Positions 9,056 to 16,570 of a DNA stretch of 64,000 nucleotides are shown here, one piece after another (position 1 is the stretch's first letter; each line of letters opens with the position of its first letter). Origin of the DNA: an uncultured bacterium (GTDB taxonomy: Bacteria; Cyanobacteriota; Vampirovibrionia; Gastranaerophilales; Gastranaerophilaceae); NCBI GenBank assembly GCA_949283255.1, contig CASDRS010000006.1, positions 1 through 64,000 on the forward strand. Reading direction: 5' to 3'. The position numbers and the translations under genes are program-made. Below the pieces are notes generated by a model. That model was not told the origin of the DNA and made no database searches. It worked only from the letters and a program-made list of their open reading frames with translations.

Positions 9056-9340
9056 ATGGAAAAAGTCACAGAAATTCTTACAGAATTAGAAAATGCAGAT
9101 AACACAACAAAAAATGAATTAGAAAACAAATTAGTAAATTGCGGTTCTTCAATTGTTCCACAATTGGTTGATCAATTACAAGTTGTAAGAGGCGTAAAAA
9201 GAGGTGTTGTTGCTATGACTCTAATCAGAATCGGTGACGCTTCTATTAAATACCTTGAAAAAGCTGCTCACGATAACAAAGATTTTGAATGGGTTGCTGA
9301 ATATCTAATCAGAGAAATCAAAGGCGACATTGCAGCTTAA
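9056..9340 (+). CDS. Small HEAT-repeat-like protein
   Basis: 94 residues, all helical in character. The pattern SSIVPQLVDQLQVVRGVKRGVVAMTLIRIGD followed by SIKYLEKAA resembles one to two HEAT repeats (shown here in pieces: SSIVPQLVDQL, VVAMTLIRIGD, SIKYLEKAA). Such repeats bind other proteins. There is no signal peptide or membrane segment, so it should be cytosolic. GGAG precedes the ATG and a strong terminator follows, so it is a single-gene unit. The partner is unknown. Confidence 0.75.
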   Translation: MEKVTEILTELENADNTTKNELENKLVNCGSSIVPQLVDQLQVVRGVKRGVVAMTLIRIGDASIKYLEKAAHDNKDFEWVAEYLIREIKGDIAA

Positions 9341-9356
9341 TGACAAGTATTTAGAT

Positions 9357-9391
9357 AAAAAAGTCCGACAATAAATTGTCGGACTTTTTTT
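9357..9391 (+). terminator. Terminator of the HEAT-like gene
   Basis: The stem AAGTCCGACAAT with ATTGTCGGACTT is followed by seven T. Confidence 0.9.
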
Positions 9392-9417
9392 GTTTAATAG
9401 GTTATATATTAGTCGAA

Positions 9418-9446
9418 TTGACCAACACATACTTTTCATATATAAT
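9418..9446 (+). promoter_or_regulatory. Promoter of the TPR gene
   Basis: TTGACC, a 17-bp spacer and a perfect TATAAT. The ATG at 9482 has AAAGGAG upstream. Confidence 0.75.
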
Positions 9447-9481
9447 AGAACAAGATTAGGAGATTAAAGGAGTAATTATAT

Positions 9482-10891
9482 ATGAGTTTACAGTCAGCTG
9501 AGCAATTTGAAGAAAACGGACAATATGAAGAAGCTTATGAAGAATACAAAAAGGTATACACACATAACCCAAATGACTTAAGCTTGCTTGCTCAACTGGG
9601 ACATATGGCTGTTATGCTAAAAAAAATAGATGAAGCAGAAGAGTATTATCATAAAATGCTTTCACTTGACGCTACAAACCCAACAGCGTACGAACAGCTT
9701 ATGGACATATATATTGATACAGATAAGTACAAATACTACGTATACAGAGGTAACTTGCATTCAATAGAACAAAAATACGAACACGCACTGCATGATTTTA
9801 AAAAGGCAGTAGCACATGCAGGAGATGACCACGAAGCAATTTCATCTGTAAGATTTATCATTGGTACGCTATATGAACAACTTGGCAACCCGACAAAAGC
9901 TATAGATGAATATTTGAAAGTTTTAGACTATGATCATTCTAATGAAGAAGTTTACGTAAGACTTGCAAATTTATATACATTGGATGATGCCATTGGCAGT
10001 GCTATTGAAACATTAGAAAGAGCGAGAAATGAAGGTTTTGATACGGACAGTATCTGTGAAAGTCTTTCTCAACTCTATTTAAGAAATAACAAGCCTGAAA
10101 AAGCAAAAGAAGTCACTAAAAACGAGTTGACAAAAATTAAATCAATGTTAGCTTTAGGCGAAACAGAAGAGGCTAAAAAAGCACTGGAGCAAGCCGAAGT
10201 AAAATATAAAGATAATGCTCAATTATATGCCTTAAAAGCTGAATATTACTATATAGAAAAAGATTTTGACAAAGCTTTGGAGGCTATCAAAAAATTCTCA
10301 GAATTGTCTCCAAACCATCCGTTGGTATTCCAGATGAGTGCATTGGTTTATGAAGCAAAAAATGATGAATATAACTCGACAGTAAACTGGGGTAAATACA
10401 ACCTTGTAAGAGGTAATAAAGATATTGCAATAAATGAATTTTTGAATGCATACCAATTGAAAAATACAGACCCAAATCTTATTGCAAGCTTGGCAAATCT
10501 ACTTGAAACAAGCGGAGACAAGCATCAGGCTATAGAATTTTACGAAAAACTTGTTAAACTAGAACCGAACAATCGCTCTGCTCTTGAAAAATTAGCAAAA
10601 TATTGGGAAGATATGGGAGATTACAGGGCTGCTGTAGAATATTTGGAGATGTTGCTTGAAGCCGATAAGAGAAACTTTAATGCAATGAAAAAGCTTGCCT
10701 CATTATATGAAAAAATAAAAAATAAACCTCAAGCAGTTGAAATGTATAAAAAATACCTTCAAACAGCTCCACAAAATGATGAGTACAAACAAATTGAAAA
10801 CAAACTTGCAAAATTAGAAAATACCGAACTTAAACCTGAAGAGGAAGAAGAAGGTTTGTTGGACAAAATAATGAGACTGTTTAATAAATAA
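9482..10891 (+). CDS. Tetratricopeptide-repeat protein
   Basis: 469 residues made almost wholly of TPR units. Typical repeats include SAEQFEENGQYEEAYEEYKK, ALKAEYYYIEKDFDKALEAI, and an AIEFYEKLVKLEPNNRSALE unit followed by AAVEYLEMLLEADKRNFNAM; I count roughly ten. There is no signal peptide, so it is a cytosolic scaffold or adaptor. The C-terminus is acidic (EEEEEG), then ends in a short amphipathic helix (LLDKIMRLFNK) that could touch a membrane or partner. The gene abuts the converging patatin gene without a terminator between them. Partners are unknown. Confidence 0.88.
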   Translation: MSLQSAEQFEENGQYEEAYEEYKKVYTHNPNDLSLLAQLGHMAVMLKKIDEAEEYYHKMLSLDATNPTAYEQLMDIYIDTDKYKYYVYRGNLHSIEQKYEHALHDFKKAVAHAGDDHEAISSVRFIIGTLYEQLGNPTKAIDEYLKVLDYDHSNEEVYVRLANLYTLDDAIGSAIETLERARNEGFDTDSICESLSQLYLRNNKPEKAKEVTKNELTKIKSMLALGETEEAKKALEQAEVKYKDNAQLYALKAEYYYIEKDFDKALEAIKKFSELSPNHPLVFQMSALVYEAKNDEYNSTVNWGKYNLVRGNKDIAINEFLNAYQLKNTDPNLIASLANLLETSGDKHQAIEFYEKLVKLEPNNRSALEKLAKYWEDMGDYRAAVEYLEMLLEADKRNFNAMKKLASLYEKIKNKPQAVEMYKKYLQTAPQNDEYKQIENKLAKLENTELKPEEEEEGLLDKIMRLFNK

Positions 10892-12088
10892 TTATTTTTC
10901 AATATAAACTTTAAGCTCAGTAATTTTATCCGCTAATTTAGAAGCACAACGCTCCAGACATGCAAGAACAACTCCCTCATCTTTAAGATGAGTTTTGCCA
11001 AACAGAGCGGGGTATTTTATGTTTTCAATAAATACTGATTTAAACTGATTTACTAATTCATAATCAAAATAATCAATAACCTTTAAATAGTTACACAAAT
11101 ACATATACAAATCACCCAAAGACAATCTTGCTCTTTGAACATGTTTCGATTTTATATATGTTTTAACCTTGAGTAAAAAGTCATATAAATTAGAATAAAC
11201 CTCTAAAAGATTACGTTTTTTATCAACTAAATCAGAGGTGAAATATTTAATAGTTTGCTCATATCCGGTTTGATAAAGCTGTTCTCGTTTTTCATTAGAA
11301 ATATTAAAATCAACAATATTCAAGTCCCCGGTATTAATCACAACATAGTCATATTTATCACACCCGCCATACAACTCTGTAATGAATTGAGTCCCTGTAC
11401 ATGTGGCATAACTATATATTGAGTTTAAATACTCAATAGTATTCTTATCCTTACCTTCAAAATTTCCTTCCAACCTGAACTCCAGAATTCTATCTTTTTT
11501 TGGCTGTAAATTTTTAGATAATTTCCACATCGGGACACTCTTTTGCAAATCGCCGTCAACCAATACTCTGTTGTTATACTCAACAGGTTTCATTAACCCA
11601 GGCATACTACAAGAAATACGAATAGCAGTGGCGACTTCAAAATCAGGTGTCTCAAATTTTGAAAATTCTTTACATTCAAAACTTGAAAGATCAGTCGTTA
11701 TGACAACTAAATCTTTATCTAAATCATTAAATGTAACAGCTTTATGTGTTCCTTTTTTATAAGAATCACCATAATATTTTTTTTCAATTAAATCTCTTAT
11801 CCAATCAAGGAAAACTTCGCCCTTACTCAATGCAAACTGAGGTCCTAATGCAAATTGCAGATCCTTAAACAACTCAAAATTAACCTGCATAATAGCATCA
11901 CTAATTTCATCAGCATTGTACCCAACAGCAAGCAAACCTGCAAAAATCGAACCTACAGAAGAGCCCGCGATAAGATTAAAAGATACGTTTAGCGTTTCTA
12001 GAGCTTTAACGGCACCACAATAAGCAGTCCCCCTTATCGCACCGCCGCCAAACAATATCGCATAATTTAATTTACTATCTTCATTCAT
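10892..12088 (-). CDS. Patatin-like phospholipase
   Basis: Serine acyl hydrolase of the RssA/patatin family, likely acting on lipid acyl esters. The oxyanion motif GGGAIRG and the nucleophile elbow GSSVG are near the N-terminus, and the catalytic Asp is in VDGDL. So the Ser-Asp dyad is intact. The protein has 398 residues; the last 120 or so are helical and not part of the core. A TTG at 12103 is in frame, but the ATG at 12088 is directly preceded by two TATAAT boxes and no Shine-Dalgarno, so I take the ATG and predict a leaderless mRNA. It follows the GT-C-like gene closely on the same strand. Confidence 0.88.
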   Translation of the reverse strand: MNEDSKLNYAILFGGGAIRGTAYCGAVKALETLNVSFNLIAGSSVGSIFAGLLAVGYNADEISDAIMQVNFELFKDLQFALGPQFALSKGEVFLDWIRDLIEKKYYGDSYKKGTHKAVTFNDLDKDLVVITTDLSSFECKEFSKFETPDFEVATAIRISCSMPGLMKPVEYNNRVLVDGDLQKSVPMWKLSKNLQPKKDRILEFRLEGNFEGKDKNTIEYLNSIYSYATCTGTQFITELYGGCDKYDYVVINTGDLNIVDFNISNEKREQLYQTGYEQTIKYFTSDLVDKKRNLLEVYSNLYDFLLKVKTYIKSKHVQRARLSLGDLYMYLCNYLKVIDYFDYELVNQFKSVFIENIKYPALFGKTHLKDEGVVLACLERCASKLADKITELKVYIEK

Positions 12089-12105
12089 ATTATAATTATA
12101 CAAAA
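12089..12105 (-). promoter_or_regulatory. Tandem -10 boxes fused to the patatin start codon
   Basis: TATAATTATAAT sits immediately before the ATG at 12088, and TTG lies just upstream of it. The 20-nt string from that TTG through the start codon also occurs before gmk at 52456. Confidence 0.55.
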
Positions 12106-12106
12106 A

Positions 12107-13591
12107 TTAAAATTTTATGTCTGTATCAAATAGAGTATTTTTATAGTATCTGATATCTTCAGTAGGCTGTTTATAAGATTTTCTTAAATCTTTTTGTCTT
12201 ACAAACACTGCAAAATACTCAGCGTCATAAACATCTACCCAGTCTTTTGTAATCTTTAAAAATTTATAAACAGGATAATACTTTTCAATAATCATAATAT
12301 CAGGCGGATATTTTTTCAAAACATCATCCCAACCCGGTTTTAGCGTATAGAATTTATCTAACAACGGAACAAGGTCATCATTATAAACTTCCTCATACCT
12401 TCCGTCCATATAAATTAAATTTTGCGGATATAATTTATAAGAAACGAAACTACCGAGTCCAAAATTCACAAGAACATTTCCACTTAACTTGTTAACTTTG
12501 ATAAATTCGACTTCTTTATGAGGATACGCAGCAATCCCAAGAGGAATATCATATTTTTTTATCACAAAACTGAATAAGCAAACTCCAAGCAGCAACCAAC
12601 AAACTAACTTATCCGTCCAAACAGGAATTTTGTTACTAACTATTGAGTCAAAATCTTCATAACACAAAGCACTCGCAGCTATCACAAAAAACGGAAGTAA
12701 CTTAACATGCTGAATTGCCAAAAATAATGTTACAAGCAAAACTATATATTTTGCCTTATCTAAGTTCTTAATGCCATCCAGTTTTAACTTCCAAACTTCC
12801 AAAACTACTATAAGCAACATAAAAATTTTAAATGGAATCTGTCTGAACAAATGAAATTTAGAAAACAGCCCCCACCACTCTGCAACATGGGTTCTTTGCA
12901 TAGTATTTGCCATAAGCAAAAACTTTATATACTCCCACCCCCAAGGATTAATAATTAACACCCCAGAGCTGATAATACCTGAAATTACAAAATGCTTAAA
13001 TGGCTTCTTATCCAATATTTGAGCCATAACATACATAAAAATAAGACCTAACCCGGAAACAACACCGCCATGGAGATTATTCCATAATATAGTTAATATC
13101 GGCAAAACATAAAGGAGTTTATATTTGCCTTGTCTTGATAATTCAAGAATATAAAGAAAAATTGTAAAAAACAAAAAACTAAATAAATGGCACCTAATAG
13201 GACTACCTAAATTAGCAGCCAAAGCAATTATCGGGAAAATATAAAAAACAATATTACAAGGAGCCTTAACACCTCTTGCTTTGATAATTTTATATATAAA
13301 GAAAAATATAAAAAAGCTTATAACAGTCTGCAATATAATCAAACTGTAAGGCCCAAAATGCTTAAGAAAAAAATAAAAAACAATACCCGAACCGTATTCA
13401 TGATCCCACCAAGTATGTGTTGGAGTATAAGATAAAAAGTCAGTCTTAAGCACCTGTCCGCCATCTATAACCCCCATCCCAGCAATAAGTCTCGCCCACA
13501 AGTCAAAATCAAACATTGGCACATTTGCAGTAATTATAAATAACAACAAAAAAATTGTTACAAAAAATAATGTCAGTTTTAATGCTCTCAT
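12107..13591 (-). CDS. Polytopic membrane protein, GT-C glycosyltransferase-like
   Basis: 494 residues with an N-terminal hydrophobic anchor, then about ten further membrane segments, and a soluble C-terminal domain of about 120 residues. The first loop has FDFDLWARLIAGMGVIDG and, further on, TPTHTWWDHEYGSG. A D-x-W/H-E pattern of this kind recurs in a large family of uncharacterised membrane proteins that resemble lipid-linked-sugar (GT-C, ArnT/Pmt-type) glycosyltransferases. Sugar transfer to an envelope polymer is therefore plausible but unproven. An extended -10 (TGTTATAAT) ends 7 bases before the ATG with no ribosome site, which suggests a leaderless mRNA. Confidence 0.7.
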   Translation of the reverse strand: MRALKLTLFFVTIFLLLFIITANVPMFDFDLWARLIAGMGVIDGGQVLKTDFLSYTPTHTWWDHEYGSGIVFYFFLKHFGPYSLIILQTVISFFIFFFIYKIIKARGVKAPCNIVFYIFPIIALAANLGSPIRCHLFSFLFFTIFLYILELSRQGKYKLLYVLPILTILWNNLHGGVVSGLGLIFMYVMAQILDKKPFKHFVISGIISSGVLIINPWGWEYIKFLLMANTMQRTHVAEWWGLFSKFHLFRQIPFKIFMLLIVVLEVWKLKLDGIKNLDKAKYIVLLVTLFLAIQHVKLLPFFVIAASALCYEDFDSIVSNKIPVWTDKLVCWLLLGVCLFSFVIKKYDIPLGIAAYPHKEVEFIKVNKLSGNVLVNFGLGSFVSYKLYPQNLIYMDGRYEEVYNDDLVPLLDKFYTLKPGWDDVLKKYPPDIMIIEKYYPVYKFLKITKDWVDVYDAEYFAVFVRQKDLRKSYKQPTEDIRYYKNTLFDTDIKF

Positions 13592-13598
13592 AGAACCG

Positions 13599-13607
13599 AT
13601 TATAACA
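13599..13607 (-). promoter_or_regulatory. Extended -10 of the GT-C-like gene
   Basis: TGTTATAAT on the minus strand, seven bases before the ATG. A weak -35 (ATGTCA, 16 bp) overlaps the end of the upstream zinc-ribbon gene. Confidence 0.5.
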
Positions 13608-13615
13608 TAAACATG

Positions 13616-13936
13616 CTAGCTGACATCTTTTGGTAAGTAATCCTGCCAGTGTTCATCCAGATTTTTTATAAATTTATGAGCATCCAAAACATCATCCGAA
13701 GAAATTGGATCCAGACCGTTTTGTACTTCTAACGGCAACTCATTTGGATCTTTAACCTCAATATTATTAATACCAACAAACGCAACGCCAAAATTTTTAC
13801 CACAATTATGGCAAACCAATTGAACTACAATCAATCCCTCTTCACGCCTTTTAATATAAATAGAATCCTCATCAAATTCTGATCTACATTGTGAACAGCA
13901 TAGATTTGAAAATAAGACTTTCAACTTCTTTTTCAT
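13616..13936 (-). CDS. Small zinc-ribbon-type protein
   Basis: 106 residues. Two cysteine pairs, CCSQC (residues 13-17) and CHNC (about 42-45), separated by about 28 residues of alternating beta-type sequence, look like a zinc ribbon. An acidic helical C-terminus ends in DEHWQDYLPKDVS. There is no signal peptide. GGAGGGAG lies just before the ATG, and TATAAT at 13946-13951 precedes that, so the leader is very short. The family is unknown to me. It may bind nucleic acid or another protein. The next gene has its own promoter inside its 3' end. Confidence 0.7.
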   Translation of the reverse strand: MKKKLKVLFSNLCCSQCRSEFDEDSIYIKRREEGLIVVQLVCHNCGKNFGVAFVGINNIEVKDPNELPLEVQNGLDPISSDDVLDAHKFIKNLDEHWQDYLPKDVS

Positions 13937-14116
13937 ACTCCCTCCATTATACTATCATTAATAAATACACAAAAGAATTCTTAATCTTTCTTAACATAAT
14001 ACACTTTTATTATTAGACAGACAAATTTTCAAGAACAGCCTCTATTCCGCTTCTTGATTACTTTTCTACATATTCAAATAAAAAATCTAATTAATATTTA
14101 TGATTTTTTTAAAAAA

Positions 14117-14147
14117 GTTGTTACATTTTAATAAAAAAATGGTATAA
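14117..14147 (+). promoter_or_regulatory. Promoter of the 31-residue membrane peptide gene
   Basis: A perfect TATAAT at 14142-14147 with a TTGTTA 19 bp upstream. The start codon is at 14198. Confidence 0.55.
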
Positions 14148-14197
14148 TATAAGTGTAATGGTCTTAATTAATACATGAAAAACTTAGGAGGTTTATC

Positions 14198-14293
14198 ATG
14201 GAAGCTATTAACTTAATCTTATTTGGTTTCATTGTTTATGCAGCTCTTATCGTAGTACCGAGCATCTGGGAAGAACTTACTACAGAAAGCTAA
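14198..14293 (+). CDS. 31-residue single-span membrane peptide
   Basis: A short frame, MEAINLILFGFIVYAALIVV and then PSIWEELTTES. It has one membrane helix at about residues 5-22 and an acidic tail. An optimal AGGAGG lies 7 bases before the ATG and a TATAAT promoter lies about 50 bp upstream. These signals are much better than chance for so short a frame, so I believe it is translated. Peptides of this form usually serve as small subunits or regulators of membrane complexes, but its partner is unknown. The flanking DNA (13950-14116 and 14294-14432) holds no other gene I can see. Confidence 0.65.
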   Translation: MEAINLILFGFIVYAALIVVPSIWEELTTES

Positions 14294-14379
14294 TTAGCAA
14301 TTATGCCATAAATTTGAGAGTATATAGTGTGATTGTTTTTATTTAGAAAATCGCCGGATAGGAGAGTTTAAGTTCAATA

Positions 14380-14449
14380 AAGTGTTAATAATACGTTTAA
14401 TGAAATTAAGCGTTAGTTTGGTGTGCAAAATTTTAGCTGTTTAACACTT
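14380..14449. repeat. Nested inverted repeats at the bioA 3' end
   Basis: AAGTGTTAA (14380-14388) pairs perfectly with TTAACACTT (14441-14449). Inside lies ACGTTTAAT-GAA-ATTAAGCGT (14393-14413), which pairs throughout if one G-U is allowed. The outer arm overlaps the last codons of bioA. It may form the end structure of the bioD-bioA mRNA. Confidence 0.4.
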
Positions 14450-15779
14450 CAGTAACACATTCCTTAGCGATATCAGTTACAAAATCTAAAGTATCTCTCT
14501 CAATAATAAGCGGAGGATTGAAGTAAATTACATCACCTAGAGGTCGGAGTATTACGCCTTTTTGCAAAGCTTTTTTGTATATTTGGTAACCAATACGAAG
14601 CTTAGGGTCAAATGGTGTTTTACTAATAGGGTCTTTAACCAGTTCTATTGCATTTATTAGACCAATAGAACGAATTTCGCCTACATTTTTAACACTTGAG
14701 AACTTCTCGTTTAATAAGGCATTAAAATATACCGCATTTTTATTTGCGTTTTCTAAGACTTTACCATCACTTAGGATATCCAAAACTGCATTTGCGGCAG
14801 AACAAGCCAAAGGATTTCCGCTATAAGTATGAGAATGCATAAAAGCTTTACCGGTATTATAATCATCATAAAAAGCATCATATATTTTTTGAGTTGTTAC
14901 AGTAATGGACATTGGCATATATCCGCCAGTAAGCCCCTTCGATAAACACATAATATCAGGAGCAACTCCAGCATGATCAAACGCAAACATTTTTCCGGTT
15001 CTGCCATACCCTGTAGCAATTTCATCCGCTATCAATATAACATCATACTCATCACACAACTTTCGCAACTTTTTAAGATAAAGCGGCGGATAAATCTTCA
15101 TCCCCGCAGAACCCTGCAACAAAGGCTCAACAATCATAGCACAAGCATCATGACCATACTGCTCAAAAGTCTTTTCAGCTTCAGCAAAACACTCGCAACA
15201 ACAATTTCCGCGAGTTTTTCCGTAAGGACAACGATAGCAATCAGGAGCTTGCACTCTTACAACATCCATCAACATCGGCCTGTAAATTTCTGAGTACAAG
15301 TCAACCCCGCCAACGGAAAGAGCTCCGACAGTTTCTCCATGATAAGCATCCGTTAATGTGATAAAGCGCTTTTTATTTGGCTTTCCTGTCTGATAATAAT
15401 ATTGAAAGCTCATTTTTAAAGCACACTCAACAGCTGCAGATCCATTATCCGAAAAATTAAATTTGCATAACCCTTTAGGAACTACATTAATTAATTTTTC
15501 ACACAACTCAATAGCTCTTTTGTTGGAAAAATTGGCAAAAATAACATGCTCCAACTCATCAACCTGTTTTTTTATGGCCGCATTAATTACAGGATTACAA
15601 TGCCCCAAAAGATTACACCACCAAGAGCTGATAACGTCAACGTACCTTTTTCCTTCAGTATCGTATAAATAAACACCTTTTCCATGATCAATAACCATCG
15701 GTGGAAGAGTTTCATAATCTTTCATCTGTGAACACGGGTGCCAAATATACTTCAAATCGCGTTGTGACCAGCTTTCCAT
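14433..15779 (-). CDS. bioA: Adenosylmethionine-8-amino-7-oxononanoate aminotransferase
   Basis: PLP enzyme that makes 7,8-diaminopelargonate in biotin synthesis. 448 residues, normal for the family. It starts with the BioA hallmark KYIWHPCSQM. ISSWWCNLLGHCNP forms the substrate pocket. IADEIATGYGRTG holds the PLP-binding Asp, and LSKGLTGGYMP holds the Schiff-base lysine. An insert with C-x2-C-x6-CCC (CYRCPYGKTRGNCCCEC) occurs in some bacterial BioA proteins. The start codon directly abuts the bioD stop, so the pair is co-translated. bioB and bioF are not in the window. Confidence 0.95.
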   Translation of the reverse strand: MESWSQRDLKYIWHPCSQMKDYETLPPMVIDHGKGVYLYDTEGKRYVDVISSWWCNLLGHCNPVINAAIKKQVDELEHVIFANFSNKRAIELCEKLINVVPKGLCKFNFSDNGSAAVECALKMSFQYYYQTGKPNKKRFITLTDAYHGETVGALSVGGVDLYSEIYRPMLMDVVRVQAPDCYRCPYGKTRGNCCCECFAEAEKTFEQYGHDACAMIVEPLLQGSAGMKIYPPLYLKKLRKLCDEYDVILIADEIATGYGRTGKMFAFDHAGVAPDIMCLSKGLTGGYMPMSITVTTQKIYDAFYDDYNTGKAFMHSHTYSGNPLACSAANAVLDILSDGKVLENANKNAVYFNALLNEKFSSVKNVGEIRSIGLINAIELVKDPISKTPFDPKLRIGYQIYKKALQKGVILRPLGDVIYFNPPLIIERDTLDFVTDIAKECVTEVLNS

Positions 15780-16454
15780 TTATATCTCCTTAAATACGTC
15801 AGGCGAAATACTCAAATCCGTCTGTCCATTCTTAACTGTTGCTATAACCTTAACTCCTGTTAGATTTTCAATTTGCAATAAATTATCTCTTTGCATCAAA
15901 TCTTTTTCATCATAATTATTAAGAATAACACCTCGTACACTAATATTTTGACTGCGAGCATAATCTATGGTCAAAACCGTAGAATTTATTGTACCTAATG
16001 AAGCTGAAGCCACAACTATAATATCAAGCCCAAGAGCTTTTATAACATCAGCTATCATCAACTTATTTTCGCCAAGATTAAACGGGCAAACAATTCCCCC
16101 TGCACCCTCTACAATCATATAGTCATACTTTGAAGAAATATCCTTAAAATCACTTAAAATTTTTGGCAATTCAATAGGCACCCCCTCTAGCTGAGATGCC
16201 AAATGAGGAGATACAGGCTCCTCAAACATATAGGATAAACATTTTTGAGGTTCAAGACTAACCCCTGCAAAATCAAGAACAAACTTACAATCACCCGGTA
16301 CCAACTTATCTCCTACTCTTACAGCACCACTCAAAGCAGGCTTATAATACCCGACATTTAAGCCTAAAGCTAAAAGATGCTTTAAAATTAGCGCTGAAAT
16401 ATAAGTTTTTCCAACATCAGTTCCGGTAGCTGTAATAAAAATTCCTTTTTTCAT
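15780..16454 (-). CDS. bioD: Dethiobiotin synthetase
   Basis: ATP-dependent closure of the ureido ring, the step after BioA. 224 residues, the usual length. The P-loop is TATGTDVGKTYIS (residues 8-20), and VEGAGGIVCPF is the second conserved motif. GAGAGG precedes the ATG. It is first gene of a bioD-bioA pair with no gap to bioA. No BirA-type operator was recognised upstream. Confidence 0.94.
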   Translation of the reverse strand: MKKGIFITATGTDVGKTYISALILKHLLALGLNVGYYKPALSGAVRVGDKLVPGDCKFVLDFAGVSLEPQKCLSYMFEEPVSPHLASQLEGVPIELPKILSDFKDISSKYDYMIVEGAGGIVCPFNLGENKLMIADVIKALGLDIIVVASASLGTINSTVLTIDYARSQNISVRGVILNNYDEKDLMQRDNLLQIENLTGVKVIATVKNGQTDLSISPDVFKEI

Positions 16455-16505
16455 ACTATCCTCTCACTCTTTAAAAGTTTACTTCTAATAAAAAATAATT
16501 TCAAT

Positions 16506-16541
16506 AAAAAACGAGCGGACAATTTGTAATCCGCTCGTTTC
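16506..16541 (-). terminator. Terminator of the TpsB/Omp85 gene
   Basis: ACGAGCGGA (16511-16519) pairs with TCCGCTCGT (16530-16538). On the minus strand a T-run follows the stem. Confidence 0.85.
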
Positions 16542-16570
16542 GATTAATATCTGAAATTTTATTTAGAAGC

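Noticed and set aside
14198-14293. The 31-residue peptide as a photosystem or cytochrome b6f small subunit
   Set aside because: Compared by memory with Psb and Pet small subunits and found no convincing match; only length and one helix are shared.
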